Origin: Parabacteroides sp. | GTDB taxonomy: Bacteria > Bacteroidota > Bacteroidia > Bacteroidales > Tannerellaceae | DNA length: 47,835 bases | Assembly (NCBI GenBank): GCA_020026285.1 | Contig: JAHHQS010000009.1 | Span: 1 to 47,835 of the forward strand | Reading direction: 5' to 3' | Part shown: positions 23,623 through 32,834 of the stretch, piece by piece | Numbering within the stretch: the first letter of the stretch is position 1 | Layout of the letters: each line of letters starts with the position of its first letter | Translations under genes and position numbers: made by a program | The notes under the pieces: generated by a model | What the model was told of the DNA's origin: nothing | The model's database searches: none | The model's input: only the letters and a program-made list of their open reading frames with translations

Positions 23623-24390
23623 TTATTTATCCACATTCTTTATGTCACCAAGCGGATAGAATGGGAACATGTTTTCTTCCAACCATTTATTAGCTTGTTC
23701 AGGTGCTTTCTTCCAACCTGAAGCACAAGTTGAAACGAATTCAACAACAGATGTACCTTTGCCAGCCATTGAATTTTCGAAAGCCTTGCGAAGTGCTTTC
23801 TTGGCTTTACGAACAGCAGCTGCATTCTGTACGCTCTGACGAGTTACCAGGCAAGTTCCTTCAAGCTGAGCCAGCAGATCACTAATCTTCAATGGGAATC
23901 CGTTGATAGAAACATCACGTCCGTAAGGGCAGGTAGCAGTCTTCATACCTACCAAGGTTGTTGGAGCCATCTGTCCACCGGTCATACCATAAATTGCATT
24001 GTTAACGAAAACAATCACAATATTTTCTCCACGGTTACAAGCGTGAATTGTTTCAGCAGTACCAATAGCAGCCAAATCACCATCTCCCTGATAGGTGAAT
24101 ACCATCTTTGATGGATTTAGTCTCTTTATAGCAGTAGCAAGAGCAGGAGCACGACCGTGGGCTGCTTCTTCCCAATCAATGTCAATATAATTGTATGCAA
24201 AAACGGCACAACCTACTGGAGACACACCAATTGTGCTGTCTTCCATACCCATGTCGGCAATCACTTCGGCAATTAATTTGTGGATAACACCATGACTGCA
24301 ACCAGGGCAGTAGTGCATCGGATTGTCGTTCATTAACTTGGGTTTTGTATATACCAAGTTTTCCGGGTTTATGATTTCATTTATATCCAT
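23623..24390 (-). CDS. korB: 2-oxoacid:ferredoxin oxidoreductase, beta subunit (TPP-binding)
   Basis: This 255-aa subunit binds thiamine diphosphate. The motif GDGDLAAIGTAETIHACNRG, leading to VFVNN, is the GDG-to-NN cofactor-binding signature, and CPGCSHGVIHKLI near the N-terminus is typical of the family. I chose the ATG at 24390 over an in-frame TTG two codons earlier. It sits between the small membrane protein (15 bases upstream) and the gamma subunit. The substrate cannot be decided from the sequence. Confidence 0.92.
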   Translation of the reverse strand: MDINEIINPENLVYTKPKLMNDNPMHYCPGCSHGVIHKLIAEVIADMGMEDSTIGVSPVGCAVFAYNYIDIDWEEAAHGRAPALATAIKRLNPSKMVFTYQGDGDLAAIGTAETIHACNRGENIVIVFVNNAIYGMTGGQMAPTTLVGMKTATCPYGRDVSINGFPLKISDLLAQLEGTCLVTRQSVQNAAAVRKAKKALRKAFENSMAGKGTSVVEFVSTCASGWKKAPEQANKWLEENMFPFYPLGDIKNVDK

Positions 24391-24405
24391 AATCAATCCT
24401 TGTTC

Positions 24406-24579
24406 TTAATAAAAATATCTAAGTAAGTATTGCACGATGCGGATAGCAACTGCGATTCCTCCGATGATCATCACCTCTGTCCGGTAAGCTGATCCAAGGA
24501 AAAAACATATTACGGTCCCAATGGCCATTAACATGAACAGCAGTGTAAGTATTTCATCTAGTTTGCTTCCTCGCATCAT
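24406..24579 (-). CDS. 57-aa membrane protein within the oxidoreductase operon
   Basis: This small gene starts with ATG ATG at 24574-24579 and ends at TAA 24406-24408, encoding 57 residues. They form two hydrophobic helices (about LTLLFMLMAIGTVICFFLGS and VMIIGGIAVAIRIVQYLL) joined by AYRTE, with a basic-acidic head MMRGSKLDE. It fills the space between alpha (4 bases upstream) and beta (15 bases downstream) almost exactly and keeps an open frame, so it is very likely translated. No family is recognised. It may anchor the otherwise soluble complex to the membrane, which is inference. Confidence 0.75.
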   Translation of the reverse strand: MMRGSKLDEILTLLFMLMAIGTVICFFLGSAYRTEVMIIGGIAVAIRIVQYLLRYFY

Positions 24580-24583
24580 GGTC

Positions 24584-25666
24584 TTATCCGATAATTTTTT
24601 CTTTTAATGCTTTCAAAATTTCATCAGGGGTAAATACAATACCTCCCATTCTTCCAAAGTGTTCTACTTTGACTTTGCATTCAACAGCCAGACGGATATC
24701 TTCTATCATCTGACCAGCGTTCAATTCAACAGAAAGAATACCTTTCACCTGACCAACATAACGTTTGATCGCTTTAGAAGGGAATGGCCACAAAGTGATA
24801 GGACGAAGCAGACCTAATTTGATACCTTCTGCACGAGCAGTCTCTACCACTTTCTGACAGATACGAGCAGGTGAACCAAAAGCTACCAATAAGTATTCGG
24901 CATCTTCGCACATGATTTCTTCGTAGCGAACTTCTTTTTCTTCAATTTCACGATATTTGGCCTGGAAGCGGATATTGTTTTCTTCCATCTTTGCAGGATC
25001 CAGTTCCAAAGAAGTGATGATGTTCGGTTTTCTTCCACCCTTAAGACCTCTTGCAGCCCAAGGACATTCGGCTTCAATTTCAGCATCTGTTCTACGTGGT
25101 CTGAATGGAGGAAGAACTACCTTTTCCATCATCTGACCGATAATTCCATCTGCCAAAATGATTGCCGGATTACGATATTTGAATGCCAGATCCATACCAA
25201 GACCTACGAAATCGGCCATTTCCTGAACAGAAGCAGGGGCCAAAGCAATTAGACGGTAGTCTCCATGGCCACCACCTTTTACAGTCTGGAAGTAATCCGC
25301 CTGACTTGGCTGGATTGTACCCAAACCAGGACCACCACGCATCACATTAACGATTAGACATGGTAATTCTGCTCCAGCAATATATGAAATACCTTCCTGT
25401 TTCAAGCTGACGCCTGGACTTGAAGAAGATGTCATAACGCGCTTACCAGTTCCGGCTCCGCCGTAAACCATATTAATTGCAGCTACTTCACTTTCGGCTT
25501 GCAATACAACCATTCCGGTTGTAGTCCAAGGCATTTCTGCCATTAAAGTTTCCAAAACCTCAGACTGCGGAGTGATAGGATAGCCAAAATATCCATCAAC
25601 GCCATAACGAATTGCAGCGTGGGCAATGGCTTCATTGCCTTTCATTAGTTTTATTTCTTCAGCCAT
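24584..25666 (-). CDS. korA: 2-oxoacid:ferredoxin oxidoreductase, alpha subunit (KorA/VorB-like)
   Basis: This 360-aa alpha subunit has the pyrimidine-binding domain (GNEAIAHAAIRYGVDGYFGYPITPQSE, then SSSSPGVSLKQEGISY and RGGPGLGTIQPSQADY) and the C-terminal transketolase-like domain (LLVAFGSPARI, GLLRPITLWPFP). I chose the ATG at 25666, which leaves a 4-base gap after the ferredoxin stop; a TTG at 25678 would overlap that gene. Closely similar Bacteroides proteins are commonly named VorB (branched-chain 2-oxoacid). 2-Oxoglutarate is the alternative. Confidence 0.92.
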   Translation of the reverse strand: MAEEIKLMKGNEAIAHAAIRYGVDGYFGYPITPQSEVLETLMAEMPWTTTGMVVLQAESEVAAINMVYGGAGTGKRVMTSSSSPGVSLKQEGISYIAGAELPCLIVNVMRGGPGLGTIQPSQADYFQTVKGGGHGDYRLIALAPASVQEMADFVGLGMDLAFKYRNPAIILADGIIGQMMEKVVLPPFRPRRTDAEIEAECPWAARGLKGGRKPNIITSLELDPAKMEENNIRFQAKYREIEEKEVRYEEIMCEDAEYLLVAFGSPARICQKVVETARAEGIKLGLLRPITLWPFPSKAIKRYVGQVKGILSVELNAGQMIEDIRLAVECKVKVEHFGRMGGIVFTPDEILKALKEKIIG

Positions 25667-25670
25667 AGTC

Positions 25671-25901
25671 TTAATCAAATTTCTTTTTATAGATGGTTAA
25701 ACATCCATCTGGACATACTAATCCGCAACTAGCACACCCAATACATTTTTCTGGTGTTTTCATGTAAACGTAATGGTAACCTTTGTTGTTTACTTCCCGT
25801 GGATGTAATTCAAGAACATCCATCGGACAGGCTACTACGCAAAGATTACAGCCTTTGCAACGTTCGTTGTTTACAACGACGGTGCCTCTGAATTTTGCCA
25901 T
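25671..25901 (-). CDS. korD: 2x[4Fe-4S] ferredoxin subunit of the oxidoreductase
   Basis: This 76-aa protein has two complete cluster motifs, CKGCNLCVVACP and CIGCASCGLVCP, as in the delta subunit of four-subunit 2-oxoacid oxidoreductases. It is the first gene of the operon and passes electrons between the TPP site and external ferredoxin. A TATCTTTG box lies 42 bases upstream of its ATG at 25901. Confidence 0.95.
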   Translation of the reverse strand: MAKFRGTVVVNNERCKGCNLCVVACPMDVLELHPREVNNKGYHYVYMKTPEKCIGCASCGLVCPDGCLTIYKKKFD

Positions 25902-25943
25902 ATTCTTATGATTAAAATAATATATCTACTTTTGTTTAGTGGC

Positions 25944-25951
25944 CAAAGATA
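25944..25951 (-). promoter_or_regulatory. -7 box of the 2-oxoacid oxidoreductase operon
   Basis: TATCTTTG on the minus strand fits the TAnnTTTG element exactly, leaving a leader of about 35 bases before korD. A clear -33 TTTG is not visible. Confidence 0.55.
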
Positions 25952-26731
25952 ATAAAAACTTTGAAAACGAGCCCTTATATTATTGATTTCTTTATTTTCT
26001 GACTTTTTTGGATAAGTTTGTTATCTTATTTATTACTTTGAGTGATAAATCGTTAGCATATCTGGTTTTTGGTTAATTTTTATTTAATCAATATGGTATG
26101 ATTTTTGTTGATATTGGAGCATTTTGATATATTTTGCTTTATTTTGCTGACTGGCCAATGTTATTGATGATGATTTTTAAGAGTTTATAATTTCTATATA
26201 ATGTCATTATTTGTAGGAAATCTGTTTGTTTCAGTGTTTTTACCTCTGTTTTTGTATAATATTTACTTGTTTTTAGTCGAATATAAAGGAGGTTTTTGCA
26301 AAAATATTTGACCTTTTTTTGAAAACGTAGGAACTTTTGGAGAAGGCGAATACAAGTTTTTTGAGAAATTCTGGTAAAATCACCTAATTTGTTGGTTTAT
26401 ATTGAATTTATAACTTCTTTTAAAGTTGAAATCTGTAAGAAGTAATACTTCTTGTTTTTGTCGTAATAATCTGTATATAAGTTCTATAGTTTCGAAAATA
26501 ATCATCTGAACTCGTTGTGCCTGGTCTCAGGATAAAGAACTTGTACAAAGCTTCGAAATAGGAGAGTTTTGAAGGGGTATATTTGACATATTGTCAAATT
26601 GTCATCGTGGATATATACCAGCCTTTACTTCGTGTATAAATCAAAATAGAAGAAAGCAATTTTCTCGAATGGTAGAAAAAGCGTATATTTACGGGTTGAA
26701 TTAGAAAAATCAGCTAATCTGTTATTTTAAC
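25952..26731. other. 780-bp AT-rich intergenic region between divergent operons
   Basis: This is the longest gene-free stretch of core DNA in the window. It separates the divergent oxidoreductase and uvrA operons. It is very T-rich, with homopolymer runs and no open frame that looks like protein. The only clear structure is the palindrome at 26581-26599. I see no tRNA-like or riboswitch-like fold by eye, but a small RNA could be missed. Confidence 0.5.
26581..26599. promoter_or_regulatory. Palindrome upstream of uvrA, candidate operator
   Basis: ATTTGACA-TAT-TGTCAAAT is a perfect inverted repeat with 8-base arms, 133 bases before the uvrA ATG. Its length and symmetry suit a dimeric repressor. 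A damage-response repressor is one possibility because of the gene it precedes, but no known Bacteroidetes site is matched here. Confidence 0.45.
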
Positions 26732-29599
26732 ATGGCTATTGATAAAAATGCATTGGAAACGGGTAAAATCTCTGTCTGGGGTGCTCGTGTTCACAATTTG
26801 AAAAATATAGATGTCGAAATTCCTCGTAATACGTTGACTGTTATCACTGGAATGAGTGGTAGCGGTAAATCGTCGCTGGCTTTTGATACCTTGTTTGCTG
26901 AAGGCCAGAGAAGATATGTCGAGACATTTTCGGCTTATGCTCGTAATTTCCTGGGAAATATGGAACGTCCGGATGTGGATAAGATTACAGGATTGAGTCC
27001 GGTTATCTCGATTGAACAAAAAACAACGAATAAAAATCCACGTTCTACGGTAGGAACTACAACTGAAATCTACGATTTCCTTCGTTTGCTTTATGCTCGT
27101 GCCGGTGAGGCCTGGTCTTATCTGAGTGGTGAGAAGATGGTGAAGTATACGGAAGAACAGATACTCGGTTTGATTCTCGAAAAATATAATGGAAAGCGTA
27201 CGTATATTCTGGCTCCTGTAGTTAGAAACAGAAAAGGTCATTATAAAGAGTTGTTTGAACAGCTACGCAAGAAAGGTTATCTGAATGTTCGGGTGGATGG
27301 TGAAATGCGTGAAATTCTTCATGGTATGAAACTGGACCGTTACAAGATGCATAACGTGGAAGTTGTGATTGACAAATTAATCGTTTCGAACTCTGATGAA
27401 CGTCGTTTGAAGGAAAGTCTGCAGGTTGCCATGAAGCAGGGAGATGGTTTAATCATGGTTCTGGATGCTGATACGGGTGAAGCCCGACACTACAGCAAGC
27501 GATTAATGGATCCGGTTACCGGACTTTCATATAGTGAGCCTGCTCCACATAATTTCTCGTTTAACTCGCCACAGGGAGCTTGTCCGAAATGTAAAGGTTT
27601 AGGCCAGGTGAATCTGTTGGATATGGATAAGATAGTTCCTGATCCTTCTATCAGTATTTACAATGGTGGTATTGTCGCCTTGGGAAAATATAAGAATACG
27701 TTGATATTTTGGCAGATAGATGCCATTTGTCAGAAGTATGGATTGACTATAAAAAGCCCTATCAAGGATATTCCGGCTGAGGCTATGGATGAAATTATGA
27801 ATGGTACAGATGAACCATTACCTTTGAAGGGTGAAATAGTGGATACTTCCCGTTATTTCCTTTCGTATGAGGGAGTAGCCAAATACATATTGATGCAGCA
27901 GGATGCTGATGCGTCGGCTTCGGCACAGAAATGGGCCGGGCAGTTTATCAAGATGGCTACCTGTCCGGAATGTCATGGACAGAGACTGAATAAAGAGGCT
28001 TTGTGCTATCGAATCAATGGAAAGAATATTGCAGAACTGGCTGCGATGGATATTTCTGAATTGAAAGAATGGCTGGAAGGTCTGGAAGACAGGCTGGACA
28101 GCAAGCAGAAGGTAATTGCTACTGAAGTCTTGAAGGAAATTCGTTCGCGTTTAAAATTCCTTTTAGATGTCGGATTGGATTATTTATCGTTGAATCGCTC
28201 TTCCGGAAGTCTGTCTGGTGGGGAAAGTCAGCGAATTCGTCTGGCAACTCAGATTGGTAGTGAACTGGTGAACGTATTGTATATTCTGGATGAGCCGAGT
28301 ATCGGATTACATCAGCGGGATAATGTCCGATTGATCAATTCTTTGAAGCAGTTGCGCGATTTGGGCAATTCGGTCATTGTGGTGGAACATGACAAAGACA
28401 TGATGCTGAATGCAGATTATGTTATCGATATGGGACCACGTGCCGGCAGATTGGGAGGAGAGGTCGTTTTTGCCGGAACTCCTGAAAAAATGTTGAAATC
28501 GGATACACTGACTTCTTCCTATTTGAATGGACGTTCAGAAATAGCTGTGCCTGAAACCAGACGAACCGGCAATGGAAAATTCCTGAAGATAACAGGTGCC
28601 AAGGGTAATAACCTGAAGAATGTAAGTGCTACTTTTCCTTTAGGAACATTCATTTGCGTAACGGGAGTTTCGGGTAGTGGAAAATCTACTTTGATTAATC
28701 GTACATTGCAACCAATCTTGAGTCAGTATTTTTATCGTTCTCTGGAAGAACCACTGGCTTATGATTCGATAGAAGGTATAGAGAATGTCGATAAGATTGT
28801 CAATGTAGATCAGTCTCCGATAGGAAGAACACCACGAAGCAACCCGGCTACTTATACCGGAGTGTTCTCGGATATTCGCAGTCTTTTTGTAGAATTGCCT
28901 GAAGCCAAAATGCGAGGATATAAACCGGGACGTTTTTCTTTCAATGTATCCGGAGGCCGTTGCGAAACATGTAAGGGAAATGGCTACAAGACAATCGAAA
29001 TGAACTTCCTTCCGGATGTTCTTGTTCCTTGTGAGGATTGTCATGGGAAAAGATATAATCGTGAAACATTGGAAGTTCGTTATCGTGGTAAATCTATTGC
29101 GGATGTATTGGATATGACCATAAATATGGCCGTTGAGTTTTTTGAAAATATACCGAATATTCTGTCTAAGATAAAAGTCCTGCAGGATGTCGGATTAGGA
29201 TATATTAAACTAGGGCAACCGTCAACTACGCTTTCCGGTGGTGAAAGTCAGCGAGTGAAGCTGGCAACCGAACTGGCCAAGAAAGATACAGGTAATACCC
29301 TTTATGTGTTGGATGAACCGACAACTGGTCTGCATTTTGAAGATATTCGTGTGCTGCTTGGCGTTCTGAATAAACTGGTAGATAAGGGAAATACGGTTGT
29401 GGTAATTGAACATAATCTGGATGTGATAAAATCAGCCGATTATCTGATTGATTTAGGTCCTGATGGCGGACGAAGGGGAGGAGAAGTTCTCTTCATGGGT
29501 ACGCCGGAAGAGCTGGCTGAAAAGAACATCGGGTTTACTGCTCCTTTCTTGAAAGAAGAGCTGGAATGGTCTGAGAAAAATAAAACAAATATAAAATGA
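26732..29599 (+). CDS. uvrA: Excinuclease ABC subunit A
   Basis: This 955-aa protein is the damage-recognition ATPase of nucleotide excision repair. Two ABC modules are seen: Walker A at residues 40-47 (GMSGSGKS) and from 645 (GVSGSGKS), signature SLSGGESQRIRLATQIG and TLSGGESQRVKLATELA, and Walker B LYILDEPSIGLH and LYVLDEPTTGLH. Zinc-binding Cys pairs occur in CPKCKGLG, CPECHGQR, CETCKGNG and CEDCHGKR. The length is normal for the family. It is first in a run of six plus-strand genes, and the next start overlaps its stop as ATGA. Confidence 0.98.
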   Translation: MAIDKNALETGKISVWGARVHNLKNIDVEIPRNTLTVITGMSGSGKSSLAFDTLFAEGQRRYVETFSAYARNFLGNMERPDVDKITGLSPVISIEQKTTNKNPRSTVGTTTEIYDFLRLLYARAGEAWSYLSGEKMVKYTEEQILGLILEKYNGKRTYILAPVVRNRKGHYKELFEQLRKKGYLNVRVDGEMREILHGMKLDRYKMHNVEVVIDKLIVSNSDERRLKESLQVAMKQGDGLIMVLDADTGEARHYSKRLMDPVTGLSYSEPAPHNFSFNSPQGACPKCKGLGQVNLLDMDKIVPDPSISIYNGGIVALGKYKNTLIFWQIDAICQKYGLTIKSPIKDIPAEAMDEIMNGTDEPLPLKGEIVDTSRYFLSYEGVAKYILMQQDADASASAQKWAGQFIKMATCPECHGQRLNKEALCYRINGKNIAELAAMDISELKEWLEGLEDRLDSKQKVIATEVLKEIRSRLKFLLDVGLDYLSLNRSSGSLSGGESQRIRLATQIGSELVNVLYILDEPSIGLHQRDNVRLINSLKQLRDLGNSVIVVEHDKDMMLNADYVIDMGPRAGRLGGEVVFAGTPEKMLKSDTLTSSYLNGRSEIAVPETRRTGNGKFLKITGAKGNNLKNVSATFPLGTFICVTGVSGSGKSTLINRTLQPILSQYFYRSLEEPLAYDSIEGIENVDKIVNVDQSPIGRTPRSNPATYTGVFSDIRSLFVELPEAKMRGYKPGRFSFNVSGGRCETCKGNGYKTIEMNFLPDVLVPCEDCHGKRYNRETLEVRYRGKSIADVLDMTINMAVEFFENIPNILSKIKVLQDVGLGYIKLGQPSTTLSGGESQRVKLATELAKKDTGNTLYVLDEPTTGLHFEDIRVLLGVLNKLVDKGNTVVVIEHNLDVIKSADYLIDLGPDGGRRGGEVLFMGTPEELAEKNIGFTAPFLKEELEWSEKNKTNIK

Positions 29600-29817
29600 A
29601 GAATCCGATTCAAATGATCAGGCAGTGTGTTGAAAAGGACGAACCTTACTTCGTCCTTCGTGGTCAGGACCGTTGCGCACTGGCTGCTATCGAAGCTTAC
29701 TATAACCATGTCAAGGATGTCGTAAAGAATCCTTATTTTGTGGAGGAAATAGAAGAAATCATGAAAGATTTCAAAGCGTATCGGAATGAAATAGAACAAA
29801 CTAAAATACCTGATTGA
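29596..29817 (+). CDS. 73-aa conserved-looking protein coupled to uvrA
   Basis: The ATG overlaps the uvrA stop by 4 bases (ATGA) and the stop lies 1 base before the next gene, so the frame is clearly translated as part of the operon. The protein is highly charged and mostly helical (QCVEKDEPYFVLRGQDRCALAAIEAYYNHVKDVV), without membrane segments or metal motifs. I do not recognise a characterised family. Its tight coupling to UvrA suggests a small cytosolic partner or regulator. Confidence 0.82.
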   Translation: MKNPIQMIRQCVEKDEPYFVLRGQDRCALAAIEAYYNHVKDVVKNPYFVEEIEEIMKDFKAYRNEIEQTKIPD

Positions 29818-29818
29818 T

Positions 29819-30442
29819 ATGTCAGATGATACTTATAAAACAATTGTAGATTTATCGGAAGGATATTATACGGAAAAACGCAGCCGTTTTATTTCGTATG
29901 CAATACCTGTGTGTACCGTTGAAGAGGTGAAAGCTCAATTGGCGAAGTATCGTAAGGAGTACTATGATGCTCGTCATGTTTGCTGGGCATATATGTTGGG
30001 ACCGGAACGTAAGATTTTCCGTGCCAATGACGATGGCGAACCTTCGTCAACTGCTGGAAAACCGATTCTTGGACAGATTAATTCAAACGAACTGACTAAT
30101 ATCATGATTGTCGTGATTCGTTATTTCGGAGGAATTGAGCTGGGAACAAGTGGCCTGATTGTTGCTTATCGGACTGCTGCTGCCGAAGCTATCGCTGCTG
30201 CAACTATCGAAGAACGTACCGTTGATGAAGATATCACCGTGATATTTGAATATCCTTATCTGAACGGAATCATGAGAATCGTCAAGGAAGATGGACCGAC
30301 AATTGTTGATCAGAAATTTGATATGGACTGTGAGATGACTTTGCGTATTCGTAAAGGAGAAGCTGAACGTTTGCGTAACCGTTTGCTGAAAGTGGAAACG
30401 GCTTATTTAAAGGAAGTGGATGAGAATCTTGATGTCGAATAA
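29819..30442 (+). CDS. YigZ/IMPACT family protein (UPF0029)
   Basis: This 207-aa protein has the IMPACT N-domain signature: KRSRFISYAIPV, DARHVCWAYMLG, DDGEPSSTAGKPILGQI and VVIRYFGGIELGTSGLI, followed by a ferredoxin-like C-terminal domain. Members include E. coli YigZ and eukaryotic IMPACT; the bacterial role is poorly defined, with links to translation or nucleotide binding. It starts 1 base after the small protein and is followed 2 bases later by the next gene. Confidence 0.93.
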   Translation: MSDDTYKTIVDLSEGYYTEKRSRFISYAIPVCTVEEVKAQLAKYRKEYYDARHVCWAYMLGPERKIFRANDDGEPSSTAGKPILGQINSNELTNIMIVVIRYFGGIELGTSGLIVAYRTAAAEAIAAATIEERTVDEDITVIFEYPYLNGIMRIVKEDGPTIVDQKFDMDCEMTLRIRKGEAERLRNRLLKVETAYLKEVDENLDVE

Positions 30443-30444
30443 AT

Positions 30445-31227
30445 ATGGATATGGAAGAAGATGACGTATTAGGAAAATATCAGCATTCTTTTGATCAGAT
30501 GAAGGGTAAGATCCATGTGCTGGAACGTCAGGTTCCTTTGGACAAACAGATGGAATACTTCAAGGAATCAAGAAAATGGAGACTCCGTATGCAAGGAATC
30601 ATTCCGGCTACTAATGAAGACTGTAATGCCTGGTATGATCTATTGATAGATGATGAGGTAATCAAGACGGAAGAGGATATCAAGAATTTGCTTTTAAATT
30701 TGGCAAACTCGAAAAGTCCGCTTGCATACCGCCTTCTGAAGCAATATATATCAAAAGATCTGGATGAAAATATAATGGATTGGGCTCATCTGGCTTTGCT
30801 TGAACTGGAAATTAATCTCGAATCGGACTTTTCAAACGAGAAACAGATCTATATCTCTACCGGGTTGGGAGGAAAAGGTTCGAAGCTGAGATTTTATATC
30901 ATATTTGTTTCGGCAGATCGTAAACCTTTTGAGGAATATCAGCGGAATGTTATAGAGAGGGAATTTTCTTATTATTTCCCCCAGAAAGATTGTGAGATAG
31001 AAAGTCTGAATGTTTTCTCAAACTATGCGGAATTGCTTTTGTTGATACCGATAGGTGCAAATATCAAAAAGATTCTTCATGATATTATCAACGAATGTAA
31101 CGAGTATGGGCATTTCATCGCCAAGAAGTATACAATCACGAATGTAAAGAAACCGACAGACGAGGAAATACAGGAAATTTTAAACAAAAAAAATGATGAT
31201 GAGGATGACGTGGATATCATCCAATAA
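30445..31227 (+). CDS. Hypothetical cytosolic protein
   Basis: This 260-aa protein has no signal peptide or membrane helix. It begins with an acidic and helical N-terminal half (to about residue 130), has a mixed alpha/beta middle (KLRFYIIFVSADRKPFEEYQ) and ends in a strongly acidic tail (KKNDDEDDVDIIQ). I recognise no domain. A second possible start is the ATG two codons in. Its position between yigZ and dnaB with short gaps (2 and 23 bases) places it in the repair/replication operon. Confidence 0.8.
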   Translation: MDMEEDDVLGKYQHSFDQMKGKIHVLERQVPLDKQMEYFKESRKWRLRMQGIIPATNEDCNAWYDLLIDDEVIKTEEDIKNLLLNLANSKSPLAYRLLKQYISKDLDENIMDWAHLALLELEINLESDFSNEKQIYISTGLGGKGSKLRFYIIFVSADRKPFEEYQRNVIEREFSYYFPQKDCEIESLNVFSNYAELLLLIPIGANIKKILHDIINECNEYGHFIAKKYTITNVKKPTDEEIQEILNKKNDDEDDVDIIQ

Positions 31228-31250
31228 TATAATAACAGGCAGAAAATAAT

Positions 31251-32780
31251 ATGGCAGAAAGAACAACACGTAGTACTGGTAGTCGTTCAAGACAAAAGAC
31301 TGTTGTCGTTCCGGAAATGGGACGTTTGCAGCCACAGGCTCCTGAACTGGAAGAAGCCGTATTGGGGGCTTTGATGTTGGAGAAAGATGCTTATCCGATA
31401 ATCAGTGAAATATTAAGACCGGAGTGCTTTTATGAAAAGTCTCACGAATTGATTTATGCGGCAATTGTTGACTTGGCCGTGCAGCAGTTGCCAATTGATA
31501 TGATGACTGTGACGGAACAACTTCGTAAAAGAGGTGATCTGGAACAGGTTGGCGGACCGTATTATATCGCGCAGTTGACATCAAAAGTGGCAAGTGCGGC
31601 ACATATTGAATATCATGCCCGAATCATTGCTCAGAAATATCTGGCCAGAGAGTTGATCGCTTTCTCTTCACAGGTTCAGAATAAGGCTTTTGATGAATCG
31701 ACAGATGTGGATGATCTGATGCAGGAGGCCGAAGGTAAGCTTTTTGAAATCTCTCAGAGAAATGTAAAGAAGGATGTGACTCAGATTGATCCGATATTGA
31801 GTGAAGCTTTTGGATTATTGAAGAAAGCTGCCGAACGTAAGGATGGTTTCAGTGGTCTGGCTACAGGTTTCACGGCGCTGGATAAGATAACATCCGGATG
31901 GCAGAATTCCGATTTGGTAATTATTGCAGCCCGTCCCGCCATGGGTAAGACTGCTTTCGTGCTGTCAATGGCCAAAAATATGGCAGTTAATTATAATACA
32001 CCGGTAGCTGTGTTCTCTCTTGAAATGAGTAACGTTCAGCTTGTCAATCGTTTGATTGTGAATGTCTGTGAGATTCCTGGCGATAAGATCAAGAGTGGAC
32101 GTCTGGAACAGTATGAATGGGAACAGTTAAACTATAAGATCAAGGAACTGTACGAAACTCCAATCTATTTGGATGATACTCCGAGTCTGTCGGTCTTTGA
32201 ATTAAGGACAAAGGCTCGTCGTTTGGTTCGTGAGCATGGAATAAAATGTATTATCATCGACTATTTGCAGTTGATGAATGCGAGTGGAATGAATTTCGGA
32301 AGCCGTGAACAGGAAGTCAGTATGATTTCTCGTTCTTTAAAAGGTCTGGCAAAGGAATTGAATATACCGATTATTGCTCTTTCTCAGTTGAATCGTGGTG
32401 TTGAGAACCGTCAAGGTGCAGAAGGGAAGAGACCGCAGCTGGCCGATTTGCGTGAATCTGGAGCGATTGAGCAGGATGCCGATATGGTTTGCTTTATTCA
32501 CCGTCCGGAATATTATAAGATTACAGAAGATGAAAGAGGTAATTCGCTGGTTGGTCTGGCCGAAATAATCGTAGCCAAGCATCGTAATGGTGCAACAGGT
32601 GATGTCCGTTTACGATTCAAGAGTGAATTTGCCAAATTTATGAATATCGAGGACGATATTCCTGTACAGGAATTCCGTTCCGGAAAGCCTCATATGGAAG
32701 CAATAGAACCTGGTCCTCAGTCGAATGAACTTCCTCCTGAACTGGTTGGAGTTCCGAATAATTCAGGAGTGCCTTTCTAG
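31251..32780 (+). CDS. dnaB: Replicative DNA helicase
   Basis: This 509-aa protein unwinds DNA at the replication fork as a hexamer. It has the N-terminal DnaB domain (LEEAVLGALMLEKDAYPI), the linker, and the RecA-like C-domain with Walker A ARPAMGKTAF, SLEMSNVQLVNRL, the Walker B region IIIDYLQLM and LSQLNRGVENR. There is no intein. The C-terminal tail after IVAKHRNG carries a Pro/Glu-rich extension common in Bacteroidetes. It lies 23 bases after the hypothetical gene. Confidence 0.98.
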   Translation: MAERTTRSTGSRSRQKTVVVPEMGRLQPQAPELEEAVLGALMLEKDAYPIISEILRPECFYEKSHELIYAAIVDLAVQQLPIDMMTVTEQLRKRGDLEQVGGPYYIAQLTSKVASAAHIEYHARIIAQKYLARELIAFSSQVQNKAFDESTDVDDLMQEAEGKLFEISQRNVKKDVTQIDPILSEAFGLLKKAAERKDGFSGLATGFTALDKITSGWQNSDLVIIAARPAMGKTAFVLSMAKNMAVNYNTPVAVFSLEMSNVQLVNRLIVNVCEIPGDKIKSGRLEQYEWEQLNYKIKELYETPIYLDDTPSLSVFELRTKARRLVREHGIKCIIIDYLQLMNASGMNFGSREQEVSMISRSLKGLAKELNIPIIALSQLNRGVENRQGAEGKRPQLADLRESGAIEQDADMVCFIHRPEYYKITEDERGNSLVGLAEIIVAKHRNGATGDVRLRFKSEFAKFMNIEDDIPVQEFRSGKPHMEAIEPGPQSNELPPELVGVPNNSGVPF

Positions 32781-32834
32781 AGAGTAGTCAGTTAGGTTGA
32801 ACATTCTATAATATCATTCATACGTAAAGAATCT

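Noticed and set aside
26201..26311. 36-codon hydrophobic frame (MSLFVGNLFVSVFLP) in the gap before uvrA
   Set aside because: The region is so T-rich that Phe/Leu/Val-rich frames arise by chance. There is no promoter or coupling.
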